Position numbers and translations under genes: made by a program. A DNA stretch of 64,000 bases, taken from NCBI RefSeq assembly GCF_011089895.1, contig NZ_JAANAT010000001.1, positions 1,178,001-1,242,000 of the forward strand. Reading direction: 5' to 3'. The stretch is from Mucilaginibacter inviolabilis. GTDB lineage: Bacteria; Bacteroidota; Bacteroidia; Sphingobacteriales; Sphingobacteriaceae. Shown in pieces: positions 36,632 through 44,064 of this stretch (positions within the stretch are counted from its first letter, which is position 1; every line of letters begins with the position of its first letter). Below the pieces are notes generated by a model. It was not told the DNA's origin and did not search any database. It saw only the letters and a list, made by a program, of their open reading frames with translations.

Positions 36632-38998
36632 TTATTCGTTCTTTAAACTTTTCACCGGATTACTCAAAGCCGCCTTAATAGCCTGCCAGCTTACCGTAAT
36701 CAGGCACACGGCTACGCTTATACTTATAGTTACTACAAATACCCACAAACTTATATCGGTACGGTAGGTATAATGCGCAAGCCAGCGGTTCATGTAATAC
36801 CAGCTAATAGCCGATCCTATCACAAACGAAATAATGACCAGCTGTAAAAACTCTTTTGAAAGATTAAACCAGAGACTGCTGACTGTGGCACCTAATACTT
36901 TTCGTATACTTATTTCTTTCTTTCGCTGCTCGGCCGAGAATGAGGCAAGTCCGAATAAACCTAAGCAGGATATAACAATAGCCAATATGGTAAACGCGGT
37001 TGATATGGTACCCAATAATTTTTCCGTTTGAAATTTGCCATTAAAGCTTTCGTCAACAAATTTGTATTGAAAAGGATACTCTGGATTGTATTTTTTGTAA
37101 ATGCTTTCTAATTTGGCCAAACTCGCCGAAACCGGCGCTTTGGGGTTTAAACGTAACCCCATTTGTCCGGCCCAGCCTTTATCAAACCCTATAATCACCG
37201 GTTTAACAGGTTCATAAGGTGATCCCCATACGAAATCCTTAACTACCGCTATTACAGCACATTGTTTTCCCTGCCATTTTACTATCTGACCTAGTGGCTG
37301 TTTCAGTCTCATCAATTTTACCGCGGCTTCGTTGAGCATCAAAGCCAATGTATCGGCCGGGCGGCTTTCATCAAAATCCCGTCCTTGTAAAATATGCAAA
37401 CCAAAGGTTGATATAAAATGATAAGATACCGCAATCTGATCAATAGGTATTTTGTCTTCACCTGCAAGCTGTCCCGGCCATGTAACACCCCATGTACTAC
37501 CGTTAGTATTGGCAATGCTGGTTGATGTAGCTGCAGCGTCCGTTACCGCTCCTGAACTAATAGCGTCTAGCCTGAAGTTATTAAATTGATCGATCATTTT
37601 ACCTTCCAGGCCAAACTCCACCAGTCCGTTTTGCGAATAACCAACAGGCCTGTTTTTGATATAAGAAATTTGTTTATATATCAGAATACTTGATATGATC
37701 AAACAGGTAGCAAATACAAATTGGGTTACAACCAGTATTTGCCTGGTATGCCATGTTCGCTTCCCGGTGCTGCTATTACCCTTTAAAACCCTTACTGGTT
37801 TAAAGGATGATAGAAACAAAGCCGGATAACTACCCGCCAAAAGGCCGGTGATTACTGTTACCGCGATGGCCGCTGCCCATGCCCCATAATTAGCATACGG
37901 TATGGTCAATTGCCCCCTGATAAGCTCATTAAAATATGGCAACAACACCGACATCAGTAAAATGGCAAATACAAATGCCAAAAATGCGGTAAGTACCGAT
38001 TCGCCTAAGAATTGCTGTATGATGGCGGTTCGCTTTGCTCCCACAACCTTGCGGATACCAACCTCTCGTGACCGGCGCCCTGAGCGGGCTGTTGAAAGGT
38101 TCATGAAATTGATACAGGCAATCAGTAAAATCCCAATAGCCAATAACAGAAATAATCGCACATACTCAATACTCCCCCCAACACTCACACCATTCTTGAA
38201 TTCACTATACAAATGCCATTTAGTAAAGGGAAATAAAAACAACTTATTCTCTTTATTATCTGCATTATACCGGGCTATCACATTTTTTATTTTGTTGCTA
38301 AATACATCAGGGTTAATACCTGGTTTTAACAATACATACGTCATGAAGCTATAATTTCCCCAACTTGAGCCTTTTACCCAGGGTTGTGCCGACTCATAAA
38401 GCTTCCAGGGTATAAGTGCTTTAAACCGGAAAGTTGAGTTTTGAGGCAGGTCTTTTATTACCGCGCTTACCTTAACCAGCTGGTTACCATTTAATTTTAC
38501 GGTTTGGCCCATTGGATCTTTATCGCCAAACAAAGCCTTAACCACCGACTCCGTTATGATCACAGACGACATGTCTCTAAATGCATCCTGTTTGTTGCCT
38601 TTAACAAAGTCGAGCGTAAATATGTCCAAATAAGAAGCATCAACCGACATCAGGTTAAATTTCAACGGCTTATTGTTGTAGTTAAGCAATTGATCGTAGC
38701 CCCAATTGGTACGGGTTATAGCTTCAATTTCGGGATAATCTTTTTGTAAAGCACCGGCAAGCTGTACTGGCGTTGCATCGCCGGTATTTATTTCGCCGTT
38801 GGCAGGCTGATTTTTCATTACCTTATATATCCTGTCCTTATTTTGATGAAAACTATCAAAAGTAACTTCATTATATACGTATATCAGCAGTATAAAACTT
38901 ACGGCCATACCAGCACCTAACCCACCGATATTGATAGCGGAGTACAGCTTGTTTCTGATAAGTCCGCGCCAGGCTATTTTAAAATAATTTTTAAACAT
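36632..38998 (-). CDS. FtsX/MacB-type ABC permease (permease 2)
   Basis: 788 aa. N-terminus MFKNYFKIAWRGLIRNKLYS, TM1 GGLGAGMAVSFILLIYVY with the Gly-rich start unique to this gene. Coupling motifs RSREVGIRKVVGAKRTAI and RKKEISIRKVLGATVSSL. The second periplasmic domain contains GSTWGVTWPGQ, comparable to SWGYDWKGK in permease 3, so the two are related. Tail NPVKSLKNE. Only 24 bp follow the stop of permease 1, so it is clearly co-transcribed with it. Confidence 0.92.
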   Translation of the reverse strand: MFKNYFKIAWRGLIRNKLYSAINIGGLGAGMAVSFILLIYVYNEVTFDSFHQNKDRIYKVMKNQPANGEINTGDATPVQLAGALQKDYPEIEAITRTNWGYDQLLNYNNKPLKFNLMSVDASYLDIFTLDFVKGNKQDAFRDMSSVIITESVVKALFGDKDPMGQTVKLNGNQLVKVSAVIKDLPQNSTFRFKALIPWKLYESAQPWVKGSSWGNYSFMTYVLLKPGINPDVFSNKIKNVIARYNADNKENKLFLFPFTKWHLYSEFKNGVSVGGSIEYVRLFLLLAIGILLIACINFMNLSTARSGRRSREVGIRKVVGAKRTAIIQQFLGESVLTAFLAFVFAILLMSVLLPYFNELIRGQLTIPYANYGAWAAAIAVTVITGLLAGSYPALFLSSFKPVRVLKGNSSTGKRTWHTRQILVVTQFVFATCLIISSILIYKQISYIKNRPVGYSQNGLVEFGLEGKMIDQFNNFRLDAISSGAVTDAAATSTSIANTNGSTWGVTWPGQLAGEDKIPIDQIAVSYHFISTFGLHILQGRDFDESRPADTLALMLNEAAVKLMRLKQPLGQIVKWQGKQCAVIAVVKDFVWGSPYEPVKPVIIGFDKGWAGQMGLRLNPKAPVSASLAKLESIYKKYNPEYPFQYKFVDESFNGKFQTEKLLGTISTAFTILAIVISCLGLFGLASFSAEQRKKEISIRKVLGATVSSLWFNLSKEFLQLVIISFVIGSAISWYYMNRWLAHYTYRTDISLWVFVVTISISVAVCLITVSWQAIKAALSNPVKSLKNE

Positions 38999-39022
38999 GA
39001 GCTTTAATTTAAGTCTGCTATT

Positions 39023-41449
39023 CTATTCGTTTTTTAAGCTATCAACCGGGTTGGCCACTGCAGCTTTGATGGATTGAAAACTTACTGTAATAACTGCTAT
39101 AAATAATGCTGCCATGCCGGCCAGCACCAGAACCCACCACTGGATATTAATCCGGTAAGCAAAATCCTGTAACCATTTATTCATCAGGTACCATGCTAAA
39201 GGCGAGGCTATCAAAATGGATATAAACACCAGCTTAATGAAGTCCTTGGACAACATACCCGCAATGGCCGATACACTGGCTCCCAGTACCTTCCTTATAC
39301 CAATCTCTTTGGTGCGCTGTTCTGCAGCATAGGCGGCCAAACCAAATAAACCCAGACAAGCAATTACAATGGCAAGAGAAGTAAATACTATAAATATCTG
39401 ACCTGTACGCTGTTCTGTGCGATAGGAGGCGTCAAACTCCTGATCCATAAATGAATAGTTAATCTGCACGTTGGGCGATAATTCCTTCCACCTGTCTTTT
39501 ATTTGGGATAGCAGCGCAGACAGGTTTTTAGTATCTACCTTAACACTTAGAGCGCCTGTATTTTCGCCAAGTGTCATCACCACCGGACCTATACTTTCGC
39601 GCAGGGAACTAAAATTAAAATCTTTTACTATACCCACTACATGATATTGCTTTACATTATCCAGCGTATTTTTGCCACCCTGGCTCCTGTACAGGATTTT
39701 ATTAACATCGTTAAAGCCCAGGAATTTAGCGGCAGATTCATTAAGTATAATACCCGTAGAATCCGTAGGCATATCTTTGGAGAAGCTGCGCCCTGCCACC
39801 ATCTTCATATCCAACGTTTTTACATAATCCTCATCAATTTCCCAGCTTTGCGGAAACAGGGATTTTTTTTGATCAAGCGTAGCATCTTTATAGTATATAG
39901 CCGTGCTTTTCCAATTGGAAGTAGGCAGGAAACCCGTCATGGTGGCATTCATAACCCCAGGAATTTCTTTTACCTCCTGTTTAAATATTTTAGCCTGTTT
40001 GTTAAGCTCAAAAACATTTTGAACAATAAGTACCTGGTTGCGATTGTAACCTAAGTTTTTTGTTTGGATATAATTTAACTGGTTATATATCACCAAAGTA
40101 CCGATGATCAGGAAAATGGATATCGAGAACTGGAAAACGACCAGAAAACTCCTGAGCCTTCCCCCCTTAAACCCGGCAGCTAATTTTCCTTTTAAAACAT
40201 CCACCGGTTGAAATGCTGATAGATAAAACGCTGGGTATGCCCCAGCAATGGCACCAACAAATAAGGATATGAATAATAACGATGGGATGATCCAAACTAA
40301 AGACTGGCTATTAATTGCCAGTTCCTTACCCGATAACTGGTTGAATAGTGGTAATAAAAATAAGGCTGCTGTAAAGGCCAGTAAGGTTGCTACAAAGGTA
40401 ACCAGAACAGATTCGGTTAAAAACTGAGCGATAAGATGTTTACGGTCGGAGCCTAAAACTTTACGTACACCAACCTCACGTGCCCGGTTTGACGAACGTG
40501 CTGTAGAAAGGTTCATGAAGTTGACACAGGCTATTAAAAGAATAAAAATGGCTATTGCCGAAAATATATAGATATACTGTGTGGTGCCATTAGGGCCTAA
40601 TTCCCCGCTCAGGCTCGATTTCAGGTGAATGTCAGTCAGCGGAATCAGATTCATTCTGAAGAAACTGCCGCTTTTTTCAAAGGCATCAATACTCATATTC
40701 ATATCCGCCTGCATTTGGGCCCCGCTGAATTTTCTTAATAATTCAGGAAAGCTGGCCGCTAATTTCCCGGCATCGGTAGAATTCTTTAATAAAACATAAG
40801 TATTATAATCACTGCGTAACCACTCATTGGAACGGCTATCGGGCCAGGTAGACATCGACAGAAAGAAATCAAAATTGAAATGCGACTGCTTGGGCACATC
40901 ATGAATTACACCGGTAACTTTAAATGGAGTATTATCATTGAACACCAGCGTTTTGCCTATCGCATTAACGCTGTTAAAATATTTTTTGGCTGTACTTTCG
41001 GTAATTACAACGCTATTAGGTTCGGTAAGGGCCGATGAAGGGCTGCCTTCGATCATCGGTAAGGTAAAAACATCAAACAACGAAGGATCGGCATAAACCA
41101 ACCGGTTCTCCAGTATATTGGAATTTCCTTTTTTAACATGCCAGCTACCGGCATTTTTTAAGCGGACAGTATTTTCAACGTATGGATATTCTGTTTTTAG
41201 GGTTTTAGCCAGCGGGGGCATGCAAACGGCATATTTTACGCTGTTATCTCCCAGTTTAAGATCTTCATTTACCCGGTAAATTCTGTTGGCTTTGGTATTG
41301 TAGCGATCATAGCTTAATTCATCAACTACATATAAAATAATGAGCAGGCAGGTGGCCAGGCCCAAAGCCAGGCCCAGGATATTGATGGCGGTAAACCCTT
41401 TGTTTTTTTGAAGATCGCGGAAAGCTGTTTTTATATAATTCTTGATCAT
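39023..41449 (-). CDS. FtsX/MacB-type ABC permease (permease 1, nearest the adaptor and main ATPase)
   Basis: 808 aa. Paralogue of permease 5. TM1 LGLALGLATCLLIILYVV, opening DELSYDRYNTKANRIYRV, first coupling motif RAREVGVRKVLGSDRKHL, linker AFQPVDVLKGKLAAGFKGG, second coupling motif RTKEIGIRKVLGASVSAI. Tail NPVDSLKNE, the only Asp variant. It is 220 bp downstream of the main ATPase gene; that gap holds a small CTCCT/AGGAG hairpin (41596-41609) but no clear terminator. By position it is the best candidate for the permease originally paired with the adaptor and main ATPase. Confidence 0.92.
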   Translation of the reverse strand: MIKNYIKTAFRDLQKNKGFTAINILGLALGLATCLLIILYVVDELSYDRYNTKANRIYRVNEDLKLGDNSVKYAVCMPPLAKTLKTEYPYVENTVRLKNAGSWHVKKGNSNILENRLVYADPSLFDVFTLPMIEGSPSSALTEPNSVVITESTAKKYFNSVNAIGKTLVFNDNTPFKVTGVIHDVPKQSHFNFDFFLSMSTWPDSRSNEWLRSDYNTYVLLKNSTDAGKLAASFPELLRKFSGAQMQADMNMSIDAFEKSGSFFRMNLIPLTDIHLKSSLSGELGPNGTTQYIYIFSAIAIFILLIACVNFMNLSTARSSNRAREVGVRKVLGSDRKHLIAQFLTESVLVTFVATLLAFTAALFLLPLFNQLSGKELAINSQSLVWIIPSLLFISLFVGAIAGAYPAFYLSAFQPVDVLKGKLAAGFKGGRLRSFLVVFQFSISIFLIIGTLVIYNQLNYIQTKNLGYNRNQVLIVQNVFELNKQAKIFKQEVKEIPGVMNATMTGFLPTSNWKSTAIYYKDATLDQKKSLFPQSWEIDEDYVKTLDMKMVAGRSFSKDMPTDSTGIILNESAAKFLGFNDVNKILYRSQGGKNTLDNVKQYHVVGIVKDFNFSSLRESIGPVVMTLGENTGALSVKVDTKNLSALLSQIKDRWKELSPNVQINYSFMDQEFDASYRTEQRTGQIFIVFTSLAIVIACLGLFGLAAYAAEQRTKEIGIRKVLGASVSAIAGMLSKDFIKLVFISILIASPLAWYLMNKWLQDFAYRINIQWWVLVLAGMAALFIAVITVSFQSIKAAVANPVDSLKNE

Positions 41450-41595
41450 TTACTTGAGCGTTAAATATTTAACTATTATAAAACACCATTTCTACATCTT
41501 CCTTAATACCGAAGGTTTATCTCATGTTCTTTTAAAAACTAAAGGATATTTTGAGTTATCCCGATGGAACTAAATCATAAAACTCAAGCTAACCC

Positions 41596-41609
41596 CTCCT
41601 GATAAGGAG
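41596..41609. repeat. Small hairpin in the ATPase-permease 1 gap
   Basis: CTCCT-GATA-AGGAG within a 220-bp gap that holds no gene. Flanks CCC...AGG extend the pairing only weakly. There is no U-tract; it may be an mRNA processing or attenuation point, or a fragment of a dispersed palindrome. Confidence 0.35.
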
Positions 41610-41669
41610 AGGATAGCAAGGCACTTACTAACTTATATAAACTATTTTCTTTTGGGAAGAGGCTGGTGG

Positions 41670-42347
41670 TTAAACCATAATATTCTCCATTACGCTCTGA
41701 CCATCCAACAAGCGGATGATACGGTGGCTATAACGGGCATCATGCTCAGAGTGCGTAACCATAATAATGGTAGTTCCCTGCTCATTTAAATCAGTCAGCA
41801 GTTCCATTACGTCGTTACCGTTGCTGCTGTCCAGGTTACCAGTGGGCTCATCCGCCAGTATCAGTTTAGGTTTGTTAACTACTGCACGGGCAATAGCCAC
41901 ACGCTGTTGCTGACCACCTGATAATTGTTGCGGATAGTGGTTACGGCGATGCATGATCTGCATTTTGTCCAATACCTCTTCTACCCTTTTTACTCTTTCG
42001 GCTGATGCTACACCAGTATATATCAACGGTAATTCTACGTTTTCAAATACAGTAAGCTCATCAATCAGGTTAAAGCTCTGGAACACAAAGCCAATGTTGT
42101 GTTTACGCAGATCGGCACGTTTACGCTCAGTAAAATGAGCTACCTCAATATCATTAAAAATATAACTGCCCGCATCCGGATCATCAAGCATCCCTAAAAT
42201 ATTAAGCAAGGTTGACTTACCGCAACCAGACGGCCCCATGATGGCCACAAATTCGCCGGTAGCAATTTCAATCGACAGCTTATTTAAAGCTATGGTCTCT
42301 ACCTCTTCTGTACGGTAGAATTTTTCGAGATTAGTAATTTTTATCAT
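41670..42347 (-). CDS. ABC transporter ATP-binding protein (LolD/MacB-type), main copy
   Basis: 225 aa from the ATG at 42345-42347, which has a textbook AGGAGG five bases upstream; a start six codons further out (42365) is possible but less likely. Walker A GPSGCGKST 38-46, Q-loop FVFQ 87-90, signature LSGGQQQRVAIARA 142-155, Walker B LILADE 162-167, D-loop GNLDS with Asp 173, H-loop His 199. All catalytic positions are canonical. It energises FtsX-type permeases by ATP-driven transmission to the periplasmic domains. It follows the adaptor gene by 119 bp and precedes permeases 1-5. With thirteen permeases and only two ATPases in the locus, it must serve several of them. Confidence 0.95.
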   Translation of the reverse strand: MIKITNLEKFYRTEEVETIALNKLSIEIATGEFVAIMGPSGCGKSTLLNILGMLDDPDAGSYIFNDIEVAHFTERKRADLRKHNIGFVFQSFNLIDELTVFENVELPLIYTGVASAERVKRVEEVLDKMQIMHRRNHYPQQLSGGQQQRVAIARAVVNKPKLILADEPTGNLDSSNGNDVMELLTDLNEQGTTIIMVTHSEHDARYSHRIIRLLDGQSVMENIMV

Positions 42348-42352
42348 TGGTG

Positions 42353-42358
42353 CCTCCT
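42353..42358 (-). promoter_or_regulatory. Strong Shine-Dalgarno site of the main ATPase gene
   Basis: AGGAGG on the minus strand, 5 nt before the ATG at 42347. Bacteroidota genes seldom have such a site; here it decides between two possible starts and suggests high translation of the shared ATPase. Confidence 0.75.
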
Positions 42359-42466
42359 GCATCATCCCCGCCCTGTGGCGGATAGATTTGTTTTTTTAAG
42401 TTTCGTTAAGTTAATTAGTTTTATATATGATGTTTTACAGCTGCTTTTCGTTGCAGTTTTGTTCAT

Positions 42467-43720
42467 TTATTTTTTCAATACCAATTCCTGTATGTCGCCA
42501 TAAGTTTCATAGCTTGAGGTAATTACCTTGTCGCCAGGTTTCAATCCATCGGTTATTACAAAGTAATCCGGGCTTTGTCTGCCTAATTGTATATCTACCT
42601 TATAGGCCTTGGTGCCATCTTCGCTTACTTTAAATATCCAGTTACCACCGGTTTGCTGGTAAAAACCACCTTTAGGAACCAATATAGCCGTAGTTTCGTC
42701 GCTCAGCGCCAGTCTTACCTGCAATGTTTGTCCTTTCCTGATACCTTTAGGTACCTCACCTACAAACTGCATATCAACCTGGAATCTGCCTGCAGTTACC
42801 TGTGTGAAAACCTTTTTGATTACCAGGTTATAGGTTTTATCAGCAAACTGAAAATCGCCTTTTAAGCCAGTGTATATACGTGACAGATAATGCTCGTCAA
42901 TATCAACCCTTACTTTATAGCCTGATTGAACATCGATCTGCCCCAGGTGCTCTCCTTGTTTTTTGTTTTGACCAACTTCTGCATCCATTGAGGTTAACTG
43001 ACCATCAATAGGCGCCCTTAAAACCAGGCTGGCTACTTTTTTACGCATCAATTCCAATGTGGTTTTCATGTGCGCATATTGTTCCTGTGACTGCGAAGCC
43101 TGCTGTTTAACCAGTGAGGTATCCTGCACTAATATTTGCTTGGCTAATTTATAACGGTTAACCTGATAATCATACATGTTTTTATCAGATTGGTATTGTT
43201 GTAAACCAATAGCTTTTTGGTCATAAAGATGTTTATCCAGCTTATATACCCTTTCGGCTTCTTTGTAAGCGTTCTCAACATCGGCCATGGTATTTAACTT
43301 GGTAATGGTGTTCTGCTGCGCGTTGTTATGCGATATCTGCATCTGGGTTTGCTCGGCATATACAGCAGTTTCCTGGTTAGCCAGACTCAGTTCCAGATCG
43401 GTATTGGACAGTTTTAAAATCGGATCGCCTTTTTTCAGGTTGGCGCCATCTTCCACAAACTTTTCTTCAACCACACCACCTTCTGATGCGTCAAGATAAA
43501 TAGTGGTCAGTGGCATTACCACGCCATTAACCGGGATAAACTCCTGGAACGGGCCTTTAGTGATAGTACTGATGGTTATACGTTCGGTGTCAACATCCAA
43601 TTTGCTTTTACCAGATGTAAAATAAATACTGCCGCCAACTAATAAAATAATGCCTGTTATGCCCGCAATTGTTAGTATCCGTTTATTATTCCAGGTCTTC
43701 TTTTCAATTTTTCTGTCCAC
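42467..43720 (-). CDS. HlyD/MacA-type periplasmic adaptor
   Basis: 417 aa, GTG start at 43718-43720; an in-frame stop lies three codons upstream (43727-43729), and the next Met falls after the membrane anchor. One TM at about 16-36 (LTIAGITGIILLVGGSIYF), a barrel-sandwich half near 65-105, a long alpha-hairpin (about 110-235) rich in Gln/Lys heptads, the second lipoyl half (APIDGQL, about 245), then beta-barrel and membrane-proximal domains to KPGDKVITSS. It bridges inner-membrane permease and outer-membrane TolC. First gene of unit I, behind the dyad enhancer at 43818-43856. It is the only adaptor in the locus, so it must serve many permeases or only permease 1. Confidence 0.93.
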   Translation of the reverse strand: MDRKIEKKTWNNKRILTIAGITGIILLVGGSIYFTSGKSKLDVDTERITISTITKGPFQEFIPVNGVVMPLTTIYLDASEGGVVEEKFVEDGANLKKGDPILKLSNTDLELSLANQETAVYAEQTQMQISHNNAQQNTITKLNTMADVENAYKEAERVYKLDKHLYDQKAIGLQQYQSDKNMYDYQVNRYKLAKQILVQDTSLVKQQASQSQEQYAHMKTTLELMRKKVASLVLRAPIDGQLTSMDAEVGQNKKQGEHLGQIDVQSGYKVRVDIDEHYLSRIYTGLKGDFQFADKTYNLVIKKVFTQVTAGRFQVDMQFVGEVPKGIRKGQTLQVRLALSDETTAILVPKGGFYQQTGGNWIFKVSEDGTKAYKVDIQLGRQSPDYFVITDGLKPGDKVITSSYETYGDIQELVLKK

Positions 43721-43750
43721 TGTAGTTTATTATATTTTGAATAGTGATAA

Positions 43751-43769
43751 CAAAAAGATATGCCACAAA
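43751..43769 (-). promoter_or_regulatory. Sigma-54-like promoter of unit I
   Basis: The minus strand reads TTTGTGGCATATCTTTTTG. TGGCAT is the best -24 match of the four, 54 bp from the dyad edge at 43818; the -12 half is TTTG, one base off the TTGC register. Predicted start near 43739, about 19 nt before the GTG. Confidence 0.55.
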
Positions 43770-43817
43770 TTAAATTACTGTATTTCAACACATTAAACAG
43801 CAAATAAGCAATTAAAG

Positions 43818-43856
43818 CGTACGCTTCTGTTACAGCAAGTGTTCGGTTATGATACA
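43818..43856 (-). promoter_or_regulatory. Tandem-dyad enhancer (UAS) copy 4
   Basis: CGTACGCTTCTGTTACA (43818-43834) and TGTTCGGTTATGATACA (43840-43856), 5-bp spacer. A further direct copy of TGATACA follows at 43858-43864. It lies in the 344-bp divergent gap between the adaptor gene and the regulator gene, so it could also act on the regulator itself. Confidence 0.77.
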
Positions 43857-43955
43857 GTGATACAATTTTGCTATATCCGTTCACTATTGATTTACAGTTT
43901 AATACTTGTATTATGATAAATGGTATGAAATTTAAGCAATTTAGTTCAATTGTTC

Positions 43956-44038
43956 ACTGGTTCTTTAGTTCATTGGTAGCAATAGTCTGTTATATTTGTC
44001 AATATAAGTAAGAGATCCTAATGAACTAATGAACCAGT
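43956..44038. repeat. 19-bp inverted repeat made of GAACYA-type octamers in the regulator leader
   Basis: ACTGGTTCTTTAGTTCATT (43956-43974) and AATGAACTAATGAACCAGT (44020-44038) are complementary except at one position, around a 45-nt spacer holding the likely -7 box. The right arm consists of tandem octamers (ATGAACTA, ATGAACCA, then degenerate copies to about 44055); the left arm is the same in reverse. Confidence 0.7.
43991..43998 (+). promoter_or_regulatory. Housekeeping -7 box of the regulator-kinase operon
   Basis: TATATTTG matches the Bacteroidota TAnnTTTG box exactly and lies 67 bp before the ATG at 44065. No exact TTTG is seen at the -33 position. It fits expression of the regulator by the primary sigma factor while its targets use another. 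Confidence 0.45.
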
Positions 44039-44064
44039 AAACTACTACTGAACTATATAAATAT

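Noticed and set aside
8056..41449. Permease array as a prophage or genomic island
   Set aside because: No integrase, att repeats, tRNA target or phage genes; codon and base usage look like the flanking genes, and the only mobile gene (RAYT) lies outside the array.
43672..43884. Small minus-strand ORF over the adaptor start and the dyad enhancer
   Set aside because: It overlaps the adaptor gene in another frame, has no recognisable features and covers the conserved regulatory element.
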